From the NCBI GenBank assembly GCA_947487955.1, contig CANKYV010000008.1, positions 1 to 59,475 on the forward strand: a stretch of 59,475 nucleotides of DNA, read 5' to 3'. Below the pieces are notes generated by a model, which saw only the letters and a list, made by a program, of their open reading frames with translations, searched no databases and had not been told where the DNA came from. The position numbers and the translations under genes are program-made. The DNA comes from Alphaproteobacteria bacterium (GTDB taxonomy: Bacteria; Pseudomonadota; Alphaproteobacteria; Paracaedibacterales; CAITNM01). Below, piece by piece: positions 36,283 through 45,655 of this stretch; the stretch's first letter is position 1, and every line of letters begins with the position of its first letter.

Positions 36283-37590
36283 TTACAAAATAAACCTTGA
36301 AAGATCTTGGTTTTGAGCTAAAGCTGAAACCTTCTCTTCCACATACTTTTTAGTAATAGTAAATGTTTCTCCAGCAAGATCTGGGCCTGTAAAGCTAACT
36401 TCTTCTAGGAGTTTTTCTAGAATAGTATGCAATCTGCGTGCACCAATATTTTCTACTTCTTCATTAATTTTAGCTGCTAGCTCAGCAATAGCTTGGATTG
36501 CATCTTTCTTAAAATCTAGCGTAACACCCTCAGTTTTAAGCATTTCAACTGATTGAAGAATAAGATTTGCCTCAGGTTCTGTAAGAATGCGCACAAAGTC
36601 ATCCTTGCTTAAAGCTTTAAGCTCTACACGTATTGGTAGACGCCCTTGCAATTCAGGTAATAAATCAGATGGTTTAGATACGTGAAATGCACCACTGGTA
36701 ATAAATAAAATATGATCGGTTTTGATAGGGCCATGCTTTGTCGAAACAGTTGTCCCCTCAATAAGTGGTAGCAAATCTCGTTGCACACCTTCACGACTTA
36801 CATCTGCGCCGCGGTGTTCTGATCGTGCACAAATTTTGTCAATTTCATCAAGAAAAACAATACCATTTTGTTCTACCTGCTGAATTGCATTAGCTACAAT
36901 TTGTTCCTGATCAAGTAGTTTATCTGCTTCTTCAGTTAGCAATATTTGTTGTGCTTCTTTAACAGAGACATTGCGAGTTTTTGTTTTATTGCCAAAAGCC
37001 TTGCCAAAAACATCACTAAGGTTAATCATCCCCATTTGTGCGCCTGGCATTCCAGGGACATCAAAAGTTGGTAATGAGCTAGAATTATCTTGTACTTCTA
37101 TATCTATTAATTTTTCGTCTAGTTCACCTGTGTGAAGCATGCGTCTAAATTTTTGACGTGTATCTGGTGTCGAAGTAGATCCTACCAAAGCATCAAGAAT
37201 TTTTTCTTCACTCAAAATAATGGCACGTTCTTTTACTTCAACACGTAAAACTTCGCGTTGCATATGAATGCTGCTTTCAATGAGATCGCGAATAATTTGC
37301 TCAACGTCTCTACCAACGTAGCCAATTTCTGTAAATTTTGTTGCTTCAACTTTAATGAATGGGGCATTTGCAAGTCTTGCAAGGCGTCTGGCAATTTCTG
37401 TTTTACCAACACCTGTGGGGCCAATCATTAGTATATTTTTTGGCAAAACTTCATCAATGAGCTCAGGTGACAATTGCATGCGGCGCCAACGGTTGCGCAG
37501 AGCAACTGCTACAGCTCGTTTGGCATCCTGTTGACCAACAATAAAACGGTCTAATTCGATAACAATTTCTTTAGGTGTGAGTTGGGTCAT
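36283..37590 (-). CDS. hslU: ATPase subunit of the HslUV protease
   Basis: AAA+ unfoldase that feeds proteins to HslV, 435 residues. Walker A GPTGVGKT is at 57-64, and the [14 protein letters not shown] pore segment follows. Walker B reads [12 protein letters not shown], and the sensor region [27 protein letters not shown] and the C-terminal tail SRFIL, which docks into HslV, are in place. The start overlaps the hslV stop by one base (TAATG), so the pair is coupled. Identification is secure. Confidence 0.96.
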   Translation of the reverse strand: MTQLTPKEIVIELDRFIVGQQDAKRAVAVALRNRWRRMQLSPELIDEVLPKNILMIGPTGVGKTEIARRLARLANAPFIKVEATKFTEIGYVGRDVEQIIRDLIESSIHMQREVLRVEVKERAIILSEEKILDALVGSTSTPDTRQKFRRMLHTGELDEKLIDIEVQDNSSSLPTFDVPGMPGAQMGMINLSDVFGKAFGNKTKTRNVSVKEAQQILLTEEADKLLDQEQIVANAIQQVEQNGIVFLDEIDKICARSEHRGADVSREGVQRDLLPLIEGTTVSTKHGPIKTDHILFITSGAFHVSKPSDLLPELQGRLPIRVELKALSKDDFVRILTEPEANLILQSVEMLKTEGVTLDFKKDAIQAIAELAAKINEEVENIGARRLHTILEKLLEEVSFTGPDLAGETFTITKKYVEEKVSALAQNQDLSRFIL

Positions 37591-38147
37591 TAGCTGAGAG
37601 TTTCCATGATAATTTGGTTATTTGTATAAATGCAAAGGTCTGCAGCAATTTCTAATGAACGCCTGGCAATAACATCAATATTTAAAGTCACATCGGGCAC
37701 GCTTAGCATTCCTTTAGCAGCTGCTAGGGCAAAACCGCCGCCTGAGCCAATTGAGATAACATCTTCATCAGGTTCAATTACATCACCGTTGCCACTCATT
37801 AAAAAAGTTTTTTGAGTATCAGCGACAATCATCATGGCTTCTAATCGGCGTAAATATTTGTCTGTTCTCCAGTCTTTTGCCATTTCAACGCAAGCTCGTG
37901 CTAACTGAGAAGGGTATTGGTCTAGCTTTGCTTCAAGCCTTTCAAGTAAGGCAAAAGCGTCCGCTGTAGCGCCTGCAAAACCAGCAAGAACTTTTCCGCC
38001 GCCAATTCTACGGATTTTTTTTGCTTTTCCTTTCATAATTTGAGCACCTAGCGTTACTTGGCCATCACCTGCCATCACAACATGATTTTCTCTTCTTATT
38101 GCAACAATAGTGGTGCCATAAATTGTTTGCGAATTATGTGAAAGCAT
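37590..38147 (-). CDS. hslV: Protease subunit HslV
   Basis: Proteasome-like threonine peptidase, 185 residues. After a short pro-sequence the mature N-terminus would be Thr12 in [10 protein letters not shown], giving the family's TTI start with AGDGQVTLG following. The [15 protein letters not shown] segment and the C-terminal [19 protein letters not shown] are typical. The short pro-sequence is a feature of alphaproteobacterial HslV. It is the first gene of the hslVU operon. Confidence 0.96.
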   Translation of the reverse strand: MLSHNSQTIYGTTIVAIRRENHVVMAGDGQVTLGAQIMKGKAKKIRRIGGGKVLAGFAGATADAFALLERLEAKLDQYPSQLARACVEMAKDWRTDKYLRRLEAMMIVADTQKTFLMSGNGDVIEPDEDVISIGSGGGFALAAAKGMLSVPDVTLNIDVIARRSLEIAADLCIYTNNQIIMETLS

Positions 38148-38208
38148 GTTTACACCATTGGTCTAGAGTATCAACTTAAGCTCTAAGCTATCATAAACCT
38201 TAACCTAT

Positions 38209-39591
38209 TTATACAGGCTTTCTAGAAAAGCTTTGAATGGGGCGGTATCCAAAAAAAACAATAAAGTTTGCAAGAATTCCCCAAATACTTACTTCAAAGT
38301 ATGCAGAGTGTTTTAAAGAAAGAAAACGAATAAATGAGACAGTGATAATACCCATAGCCGCGCTATATAAGAATGCTTTTTTAGGGCGTTTAATACCCAT
38401 TACACCAGCAACAAATGGAACTAATACTACAGGAGTCCAAAACATGTAGGCTTCAAGTAAAATATCAATAGCGCTTTCTAAAGACAAGGTAAACAAAAGT
38501 CCTGACAATGCTACAAAATATGTTGAGTATTTTGAAATTAGTAGTTTTTGAGCTTCTGTTAATTGCGGCAAAATAGAAGTTAGTACGTCATGAGTAATGG
38601 AGACAGATGCTGCATTTAAGAATGAGTCTGCAGAAGATAAAATAATTGCCATCATACCTGCAATTGCAAGACCTTTTAATCCTATAGGCATTGCTTCTAG
38701 GACTACATATGGTAATGCAAGATTTGGATTTAAGTCAGGATTCATTACCACTGCAATAATTCCAATTAATCCAATCATCAAGAAAAATGGAATAGAAAGA
38801 AGGCCGCTAGCCATATTGCCTCTAATTGTATGCTTTATAGTTTTTCCAATTAGTAATCGCTGTACGTAAGGAGGCACCAAAGTTTCACCAAAGAAAAAGC
38901 TTAAAAACACAAGAGCAATAGAAGAGTAAGGAATATTATTGGAGAAGTTGACGGTGCTATAAAAATATAATTTTTCAAAACCACCAATGGCTTCAATGCC
39001 AAAGAAAAATACTAAGGGTAAGGAAACCATTAATACACAAAAATGCAATGTATCATTTGCAACAACAGCACGCATTCCGCCTACTCCTGAATATGTCATG
39101 ACAATTAATGCGCATATGAGGGCGCCAAATTGAGAAGAAATTCCTAAAAGTACGTTGCAGATATGGCCAAAAGCCATTAATTGAGCGCCTAAAATTCCAG
39201 CACATACTAAAAATGCTGATATACCTGTAAAGACCTTGGCTCTTTTTCCGTAAAGCTGTCCCATGATATCACCTACAGAGTAAGCGGTCGGAAACTTTAC
39301 CATTTGAGGCGCAATGTATTTAGCTACTAAGATTTCTTTTAAGCTAAATCCCCACAATGCAATCACGTAGATTAAGCCTAAGCTATACACTTTTTCTGCA
39401 AGTCCTGTGGTGAACCCGCCGCCGATGAATGAGGATGCTAAAGTGGCTGTTATGAAAAAACTTGTATAGTTTCTGCCTCCTGTGGCGAAATCATTAAGAG
39501 TTTTTACTTTCTTTGCAGCACTCCAACCAATTGAGATAATTGCAGCGACATACAAAACTAAAACGCAGAGATCAATACTAGATAAATTCAT
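38209..39591 (-). CDS. Sodium:solute symporter family protein
   Basis: An inner-membrane carrier of the SSS family with 460 residues and about 13 hydrophobic helices. Family features are DFATGGRNYTSFFITATLASSFIGGGFTTG near the start, VMTYSGVGGMRAVVANDTLHF in the middle, and GMMAIILSSADSFLNAASVSITHD in helix 8. Substrates in the family include proline, pantothenate and sugars; nothing in the sequence fixes the substrate here. It lies alone between hslV and murF, with no close coupling. Confidence 0.88.
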   Translation of the reverse strand: MNLSSIDLCVLVLYVAAIISIGWSAAKKVKTLNDFATGGRNYTSFFITATLASSFIGGGFTTGLAEKVYSLGLIYVIALWGFSLKEILVAKYIAPQMVKFPTAYSVGDIMGQLYGKRAKVFTGISAFLVCAGILGAQLMAFGHICNVLLGISSQFGALICALIVMTYSGVGGMRAVVANDTLHFCVLMVSLPLVFFFGIEAIGGFEKLYFYSTVNFSNNIPYSSIALVFLSFFFGETLVPPYVQRLLIGKTIKHTIRGNMASGLLSIPFFLMIGLIGIIAVVMNPDLNPNLALPYVVLEAMPIGLKGLAIAGMMAIILSSADSFLNAASVSITHDVLTSILPQLTEAQKLLISKYSTYFVALSGLLFTLSLESAIDILLEAYMFWTPVVLVPFVAGVMGIKRPKKAFLYSAAMGIITVSFIRFLSLKHSAYFEVSIWGILANFIVFFGYRPIQSFSRKPV

Positions 39592-39669
39592 TGAAACAGT
39601 ACTATTTTTAAAACATGAACATATTAAAACCTAATTGGCTGAAATTATTCAAGAGCAAAAAGGGAAAAA

Positions 39670-41073
39670 TTAAGCGACTGCTTTTAATTGGTCTTTTAGC
39701 AATAAAACGAGCTCTTGAAGACGTTGAGATAATGATCCTTTTAAAAAGATACTTTCTCCGCCTTCCAAGGTGCTAATAAATTCTTCTTTTAAGTCATCAA
39801 CGGTTTCAAACCAAAGACCACGTTTTTCTTGATTGATAGTTTCAAAAAGGCATTTTGCCTCCACACCAATTACATGAACGCAATCAACAGGTAATCTATT
39901 AATGAAATTACCCACTTCAATATGATATGAGCTACTATTTTCTCCTAATTCACCCATTTGACCAATTACTGCAATTTTTCGACCTTCATGGTTCATTGTG
40001 CAAAAAGACTTTAATCCAGCCATCATAGAAGCTGGATTGGCATTATATGCATCATCAAAAACAAAAATAGCTCGTCCATTTGAAAGCTGCAGATTAAACA
40101 TTTGCCCGCGTCCTATTACTGGTTGTACCTTTGCTAAATGTTGCATAATATGCCCAAGATCCAAACCAAGTATTTCTGCACTAAGCAGAACGTATAGGCT
40201 GTCAAAAGCATAGTGATCTCCTGCAAACTGCAAAGGATATGCTACTATTTTTCCAAAAATTTCCACAGTAACTAACGCACTTTTACCTTGATGCATGGGT
40301 TGATAATGTAAAAGTCTAGCATCTGATCCAGCTTTACGGCCTGCGGTAAATATATTTTTGACACCATAATTTTGAGCATTCTCTTTCATGCGCGCAAATA
40401 GAGGGTGATCTCCGTGTAATAAAGCACTACCATTTTGATTAAGGCTTGCAAAAATACTACTTTTTTCATCTGCAATATCTTCAAGTGATCCCATGTTCCC
40501 AATATGAGACGGAGCAACAGTAGTAATAATTGCAATATCGGGTTCAATCATTTTTGCAAGTGGTAAAATTTCTCCTTTATGATTCATGCCAACTTCAAAT
40601 ACACCAAACGCGCTATCATAACGCAGCATAGCTAAACTTAAAGGAACACCAAGGTGATTGTTGTAGCTAGCTTTAGAGTAAATAGTTGGGCCAAAGTAAT
40701 GTAAGGTAGAACGTAACATTTCTTTAGTTGTTGTTTTCCCAACGCTTCCTGTAATCGCAATTGCTTTAAGTTTCGTTGCAGTTGATCGACTATATTGCCC
40801 CAGATCATTAAGTGCTTGTTGAGAATTTTTAACATAGATTAGTTTATCTTTATCATTAGTATTTGCGGGAGTGTGTTCAACAATAGCGCACGCTGCTCCT
40901 CTGTCGAGCGCCTGACGAACGAAATCATGACCATCTTGTTTTCCTGAAAGCGCTATAAAAACATCTCCTTGTTGTGTCTGGCGACTATCAACACACAAAG
41001 TATGAGCAGCAAAAGAGAAAGGAATTTCAAGCTTTAGAGCGTTTTTAAAGGTTTCATTATTCCAACGAGTCAT
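39670..41073 (-). CDS. murF: UDP-MurNAc-tripeptide-D-Ala-D-Ala ligase
   Basis: Cytosolic Mur ligase that adds D-Ala-D-Ala to the UDP-MurNAc-tripeptide, 467 residues. The ATP-binding loop is AITGSVGKTTTKEM, with Lys113 in GKT. The YNNHLGVPLSLAML, FEVGMNHKGEI and FDDAYNANPASM motifs are those of MurF rather than MurE or MurC. It stands apart from the usual mra/mur cluster. D-alanine for the pathway would come from alr at 14.6 kb. Confidence 0.95.
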   Translation of the reverse strand: MTRWNNETFKNALKLEIPFSFAAHTLCVDSRQTQQGDVFIALSGKQDGHDFVRQALDRGAACAIVEHTPANTNDKDKLIYVKNSQQALNDLGQYSRSTATKLKAIAITGSVGKTTTKEMLRSTLHYFGPTIYSKASYNNHLGVPLSLAMLRYDSAFGVFEVGMNHKGEILPLAKMIEPDIAIITTVAPSHIGNMGSLEDIADEKSSIFASLNQNGSALLHGDHPLFARMKENAQNYGVKNIFTAGRKAGSDARLLHYQPMHQGKSALVTVEIFGKIVAYPLQFAGDHYAFDSLYVLLSAEILGLDLGHIMQHLAKVQPVIGRGQMFNLQLSNGRAIFVFDDAYNANPASMMAGLKSFCTMNHEGRKIAVIGQMGELGENSSSYHIEVGNFINRLPVDCVHVIGVEAKCLFETINQEKRGLWFETVDDLKEEFISTLEGGESIFLKGSLSQRLQELVLLLKDQLKAVA

Positions 41074-41090
41074 GATTCCAAGTTGTTGCC

Positions 41091-41549
41091 TTATCTAACT
41101 ATTGGTAATAGTGATATCATATATTCATCATTAAAGGATGGATTTTTTTCAAGTTCTTTTTTTACACGTTTTAAAATTTCTTCTACACATTTTGTTTGTA
41201 AGCTTTTGTGTTGTTGTTGTTGCATTCGATGAACAATTTGTTGAAAACTTTTTTGGCGATAAGTGTATTGTACTTCTAGTTCTGTATCTAATTTAATTTT
41301 TAAAAAATTGAGTTTTTGCTCTGTTGTATTTTTTTGTTCTTCTATTTCTTTGTGTAAATGTTGTAAACGTTCCTGATACAGAGTTTTTAGTTTTTCATGT
41401 TCTGAAATGTTTATATCTTTTTTTGAGAATTCATCTTTTATTTTTGCAATATGTTGGTCTAATTGCTCGGCTATTTTAGGGCAAAGCTTTTTTATAAAAA
41501 TAAAAATAAAGACGCAAAAACTAACAAGAATAAAAAAGCTAGCATTCAT
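41091..41549 (-). CDS. atpF: ATP synthase F0 subunit b
   Basis: Part of the peripheral stalk that links F0 to F1, 152 residues. One N-terminal membrane helix (about 3-20, FFILVSFCVFIFIFI) is followed by a long charged helix rich in Lys, Glu and Gln, as in subunit b. It overlaps the b' gene by 11 bases. Sequence conservation in this family is low, and the call rests on the layout and the operon position after a, c and b'. Confidence 0.88.
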   Translation of the reverse strand: MNASFFILVSFCVFIFIFIKKLCPKIAEQLDQHIAKIKDEFSKKDINISEHEKLKTLYQERLQHLHKEIEEQKNTTEQKLNFLKIKLDTELEVQYTYRQKSFQQIVHRMQQQQHKSLQTKCVEEILKRVKKELEKNPSFNDEYMISLLPIVR

Positions 41550-41982
41550 TCTTCATTCCTAACTTCACCAAAATCTCAGAAACTGCTTCATTGATAATAT
41601 CTTTATAAGTTTCATCAAAATCTTTGAATTGTTGCTTATGAGTGCTCTGTAAATACTGTAATTCTTGTTGAATTTCTCTTTCTAAATTTTGTAAGCGATT
41701 TTCATGAGTTTCACGTATTGTCGCCAGAGTTTCGTCAATATAATATTGTACGTCTTTTATAGCAATTTCTTTTTGTTTATCATAATCAGTTTGCAACTGT
41801 AGAGTGGTCTCAGATAAATTTTGAATCTGCTGATTTGCTTGCTTTTCCGCATCAAAACGTTTTTGAAAAATACGTGATAACCTAGGTAAAAATACACCAA
41901 GAAAAACCCCAAACATTATTGAAAAAATAATGATGAGCCAAAAAATTTGTGAAGTATAAGTGCTTATATCAAGCTGAGGCAT
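41539..41982 (-). CDS. atpG: ATP synthase F0 subunit b'
   Basis: Second, diverged stalk subunit found in alphaproteobacteria and photosynthetic bacteria, 147 residues. It starts with MPQLDISTYTSQIFWLIIIF, the typical b' lead of a short polar part and one membrane helix, and continues as a long charged coiled coil. It lies between the c and b genes, overlapping the latter by 11 bases and following atpE after three bases. The symbol varies between authors (atpX, atpF', atpG). Confidence 0.88.
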   Translation of the reverse strand: MPQLDISTYTSQIFWLIIIFSIMFGVFLGVFLPRLSRIFQKRFDAEKQANQQIQNLSETTLQLQTDYDKQKEIAIKDVQYYIDETLATIRETHENRLQNLEREIQQELQYLQSTHKQQFKDFDETYKDIINEAVSEILVKLGMKNEC

Positions 41983-41985
41983 GAC

Positions 41986-42213
41986 TTAGAAGGCAAATAG
42001 CATGGTCATGGCAGTTCCAAGAGCAAAAAGCATAATTGCTTCAGTTAAAGCTGCTCCGATTAAACCAGCGCGAAAAATTTCGTCTTTTGCTTCGGGATTG
42101 CGAGCAATGCCTGTGACCAATCCATTAAAAATATTACCTAAGCCAATACCAGCACCTAAGCCAGCAGTCATTGCTAAACCGGCACCAATCATTTTTGCTG
42201 CAGCTATTTCCAT
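41986..42213 (-). CDS. atpE: ATP synthase F0 subunit c
   Basis: Proteolipid that forms the rotating ring, 75 residues with two hydrophobic helices. The first carries the glycine motif GLGAGIGLGNIFNG, the polar loop reads ARNPEAKDE, and the second contains the ion-binding Glu58 in ALTEAIMLFALG. No sodium-site pattern is obvious, so protons are assumed. The start has a TAAGGAGAAT-type ribosome binding site. Confidence 0.96.
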   Translation of the reverse strand: MEIAAAKMIGAGLAMTAGLGAGIGLGNIFNGLVTGIARNPEAKDEIFRAGLIGAALTEAIMLFALGTAMTMLFAF

Positions 42214-42231
42214 TATATTCTCCTTAAATTT

Positions 42232-42969
42232 TTAGTGAAGGTTAATCGCATCATTAATATACAAGCATGTTAGTAACGTAAACACATAAGTTTGTAAAAC
42301 CGCTACCAGAAATTCTAACCCGGTTACTCCAATGTTCAATAATAATGGAACAACTCCTAAAACGGCAAGAGATGACTCAGTAAGCATTGCTGAGAAACTT
42401 GCAAAAAGCTTTAGGATTAAATGTCCTGCCATCATGTTAGCAAACAAACGAATGCTTAGGCTAAAGGGGCGAGCCAGATATGATATTAATTCAATTATTA
42501 TCATTAATGGTGCTAAAAATACAGGTATACCTTTAGGCAAAAAAAGATGAAATAATTTCAAACCATGCTTCTTAAAGCCCGCTACATTTGCCGCGATGAA
42601 TGCAACGAAAGCTAAAGTAAAAGTAACAGCGATGTGGCTTGTGTAAGTAAAGCTATACGGAATCAGGCCTAATAAATTTCCCATCAAAATAAACCAGAAA
42701 AGCGTAAAAATGAAGGGGAAAAATGCCATGCCTTCTCTTCCGATATATGTTTTGACCATGTCTGATAAAAACGTAAAGGAGAGTTCTGCGCTTGCTTGTA
42801 AGCGGTTTGGGATGATTGCTTCTTTTCTTAAAGATATATAGAAAAACGCACACACAAAACCTAATCCGACTGTCATCCAAAGTGCAGAATTTGTGTAAGA
42901 AATATCCCATGCTCCAAGAGATAAAGGAACTATTTTCTTAATCTGAAATTGATGTAAGGGATCAAGCAT
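42232..42969 (-). CDS. atpB: ATP synthase F0 subunit a
   Basis: Membrane stator subunit that forms the proton half-channels, 245 residues with five to six helices. The essential arginine is in RPFSLSIRLFANMMAGH. MGNLLGLIPYSFTYTSH and the C-terminal LEFLVAVLQTYVFTLL are typical. It overlaps atpI by eight bases and precedes atpE by 18 bases. Confidence 0.96.
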   Translation of the reverse strand: MLDPLHQFQIKKIVPLSLGAWDISYTNSALWMTVGLGFVCAFFYISLRKEAIIPNRLQASAELSFTFLSDMVKTYIGREGMAFFPFIFTLFWFILMGNLLGLIPYSFTYTSHIAVTFTLAFVAFIAANVAGFKKHGLKLFHLFLPKGIPVFLAPLMIIIELISYLARPFSLSIRLFANMMAGHLILKLFASFSAMLTESSLAVLGVVPLLLNIGVTGLEFLVAVLQTYVFTLLTCLYINDAINLH

Positions 42970-43168
42970 CTGGTTCCTTTGGGATACTTACTTTTGTTAG
43001 AGCTAACCAACCTAGGTATCCTCCAAGGCCTATGAAAAAAAGCATAAGCCAAGGAGAAGTACCGATAAACTTATCAGCATAATACCCTATCAATGTAGAA
43101 AAAGCGATGCGTGATAAGAATCGTAGGCATAAACTAAATGATAAAACAAAAAAAGTATTAAAAGACAT
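42962..43168 (-). CDS. atpI: AtpI/AtpZ-like ATP synthase assembly protein
   Basis: A 68-residue membrane protein with two hydrophobic segments (about 10-27 and 36-57) and the FIGTSPWLMLFFIGLGGYLGW stretch typical of the small AtpI proteins that open F0 operons in alphaproteobacteria. The role is help in assembling the c ring. It overlaps atpB by eight bases. The F1 genes are not in the window, which fits the split F0/F1 arrangement of many alphaproteobacteria. Confidence 0.85.
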   Translation of the reverse strand: MSFNTFFVLSFSLCLRFLSRIAFSTLIGYYADKFIGTSPWLMLFFIGLGGYLGWLALTKVSIPKEPDA

Positions 43169-43180
43169 TAGGCTATAATA

Positions 43181-44389
43181 CTATGACTTGTTTTTCTTTA
43201 ATTGAAGCATGAACCCTATAGATGCAATAAATAAACAAATCGGAATAACACTTAATCCGTATTGATATTGCTCGTGGCTAAAGTTTCCCCCAGACTGATG
43301 GTTGCCCATCATAATGCCAATGGTGCTGTGGAAAAAATATCCAAACGTCATGATAATCATGTTAGCTAATGCGGTGGTTATACTTACATGACGTTCTCGC
43401 ACATATGTGCTGGCGACATAAATAACGATAATTTGGTATGCACACGCTACGCCAACAGCTGTGAATAGTATTGATAGCATTTCAGGTGAGCCAAAGCCCA
43501 ATAGCATCACTACAAATACTGCTCCCATGAATAAACCAGCACAGATAATAATTTTTATGTGGGCATTCAGGCGGTCCGCCATATAGGTAAGGCCAGGGGC
43601 GCCAAACAACATGCCTAAAAACATTAAGGATGATATACCAGCGGCTTTTGCAGGAGCTATTTGATAAACGCTTTGTAAAAATCCAGCCCCCCAAACATCG
43701 GCAAAACCTTCCAAAGGCCCAAGCATCAAGCCTCCACAAATACAAATTATAAGCACATTCTTGTTTTTAAGTACTTGAATGATGTCATCTAGAATGTTGT
43801 GATTTGAAATAATTGGCTTATGTTTAGAAGGGATGACTATATATGCTAATACAGCAAGAAAGCCACCAATCCAGCAAAAATATAAAACAATGGTTTGCCA
43901 GTGAGTAGTTTCAAGCAAGGTCCTAACTGGAAGGCCACCATACAAGGCTCCCACAAGGCCAACTGTTACAGAAAGCCCAAGCATTCTATTAAAGTGTGAT
44001 TCTGGAAATCCAAGGCGTATGACTCTAAATACTCCCAAAATTGCACCAGATGAACCAATACCCATAATGAATCGCCCAATATTGGCAGCAATAATGGTGT
44101 CACTAATCAGTAAGGGGGCAATGCCTGCTACGGTTGCAAGAATGCAAATAGGAATTATAAATTTAGGATTTTTACGATCTAGCCAGATTGCTAAGGGAAT
44201 ATGCGTCAACGTATAGCCTAAGTAATACAGGCCAGCAAACTGACCAAATTCCATGGCATTCGTGTTAAAATGTGTTAAAAGTTCCGGCATAATAACGTTC
44301 GGAAGAACTCTTAAAACATATTGATAAGCGTAAAATAATGAAGCAATGGCCCACATAGACCAGGCTTGATAAGGTGATAAAGATAACAT
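43181..44389 (-). CDS. MFS transporter
   Basis: A membrane carrier with 12 predicted helices and 402 residues from the ATG at 44389, which has a GGGAG site upstream; an earlier ATG at 44404 lacks one. The MFS loop motif reads YLGYTLTHIPLAIWLDRKNPKF. It is clearly related to the transporter at 45656-46888: both carry GPLEGFADVWG and a similar GL(V/L)GA(L/I)YGG stretch. The substrate is unknown. It lies downstream of no obvious partner and only 12 bases before the atpI start. Confidence 0.82.
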   Translation of the reverse strand: MLSLSPYQAWSMWAIASLFYAYQYVLRVLPNVIMPELLTHFNTNAMEFGQFAGLYYLGYTLTHIPLAIWLDRKNPKFIIPICILATVAGIAPLLISDTIIAANIGRFIMGIGSSGAILGVFRVIRLGFPESHFNRMLGLSVTVGLVGALYGGLPVRTLLETTHWQTIVLYFCWIGGFLAVLAYIVIPSKHKPIISNHNILDDIIQVLKNKNVLIICICGGLMLGPLEGFADVWGAGFLQSVYQIAPAKAAGISSLMFLGMLFGAPGLTYMADRLNAHIKIIICAGLFMGAVFVVMLLGFGSPEMLSILFTAVGVACAYQIIVIYVASTYVRERHVSITTALANMIIMTFGYFFHSTIGIMMGNHQSGGNFSHEQYQYGLSVIPICLFIASIGFMLQLKKNKS

Positions 44390-44655
44390 ATATGGCTCCC
44401 GCATTGGAGTTTGAACTAATTTAAAATTGAGAAAATGAAAATATGAAAGATCTACTGCAGCGCTAGCTGCTCAGAATTAGCCCTAAATGAGACGAGTATT
44501 TCTTATACATGGCTTTGATTATGCCATATATATATTATCTGTCAACAGTTCTAAAGAAGCTAGCTAATCTAATATGGATGCTATGAAATCATGTTCTAGA
44601 CTTTCAGATGTTATCGCTATAATATTTTGGCAGCGTATTTAAGCGTAAATATTTT

Positions 44656-45072
44656 ATGATTTTTACCTATAAGTTGGTTGCGGTTTTAAACAAAGAGATA
44701 ACTTCTGGAGTAGCGTTGAATGCCTTAGCCCATATGACTCTCGGTCTTGGGGCAAAAATAGGATCTGATCCTTTGCATTTAGATACTTATAAAGAAAAAA
44801 ATGCATCTGAATATCCAAATATCTCGCAAATGCCTTTCATCATTTTGCGCGCAAAATCAGGTGAGATTCGAAAATTGGTGCAACAACTTAGAGAAAAAAA
44901 TTTTTCATATGGTGCTTTTGTTCACACAATGACGGGTGGTACTTATGTTGAACAATTAGAAAATACAGCAAAGCACACAGAAGAAGAGCTTGTGTTTTAC
45001 GGTTGTGTAGCTTTTGCACCATTAGATGAATTAAATCCCATGACGAAAAAATTTTCCTTATGGAAAGATTAA
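44656..45072 (+). CDS. DUF2000 family protein
   Basis: A 138-residue protein that matches the DUF2000 layout: YKLVAVLNKEITSGVALNALAHMTLGLGA at the start, a middle FIILRAKSGEIRKLVQQLRE and an end FYGCVAFAPLDELNPMTKKFSLWK. Structures in this family resemble peptidyl-tRNA hydrolase, but the function is not known. The next gene starts directly after its stop codon, so the two are co-transcribed. Confidence 0.78.
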   Translation: MIFTYKLVAVLNKEITSGVALNALAHMTLGLGAKIGSDPLHLDTYKEKNASEYPNISQMPFIILRAKSGEIRKLVQQLREKNFSYGAFVHTMTGGTYVEQLENTAKHTEEELVFYGCVAFAPLDELNPMTKKFSLWKD

Positions 45073-45456
45073 ATGATGAGTGACATTGAGAAAATTGTAC
45101 AAGGGTATAAAAATGCTGAAGAGAAGGGTTTTTATTGGAGTGATGCCTTAGAAATTATACGGCACATACGATTAGAACTTGATGAAGTAGAAGTGGAATT
45201 ACAGAGTAAAAATTCAGAAGCACTTCAAGATGAGCTTGGAGATGTACTGCATGCCTGGGTTACACTGGCGTATTTTTGTGGTTTTGATGCAAATGAGATA
45301 GTGAAAAATGCCGAGGGAAAATTTGAAAAACGTTTTGAAGCATTATGTAGTGTAATTGCGGAAGAAGAAGTGCCTGATTTTAAAAATCTTACACGCAAAG
45401 AAAAATTAGTATTCTGGGAAAAAGCAAAACAAAAGCTGGAGAAAGACGATTTCTAA
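45073..45456 (+). CDS. MazG-like nucleotide pyrophosphohydrolase
   Basis: A 127-residue, all-helical protein with the MazG metal-binding pattern: ELDEVEVEL (Glu35, Glu38, Glu40) and DELGDVLHA (Glu54, Asp57). Such enzymes hydrolyse NTPs or dNTPs to monophosphates and can clean damaged nucleotides or lower alarmone precursors. It is half the length of E. coli MazG and so a single-domain form. The start abuts the DUF2000 stop; a second ATG follows at once. Confidence 0.85.
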   Translation: MMSDIEKIVQGYKNAEEKGFYWSDALEIIRHIRLELDEVEVELQSKNSEALQDELGDVLHAWVTLAYFCGFDANEIVKNAEGKFEKRFEALCSVIAEEEVPDFKNLTRKEKLVFWEKAKQKLEKDDF

Positions 45457-45655
45457 AAAAATATTGATCAAATCTCAATATACTGTACAATAAAAACCAA
45501 GCAACATCTTAGGTGCAAAAGGAAAATGCTGGTTTATCAATTAAGAACCATCATTATTATTTCCAACAATATTGGCGGCTAGCCCGTCAGTACATTTTTC
45601 ACATCTCCATATTTTTAAAAATTAAAATTGTTCCTTCAAATTTTTGAGGTTTATT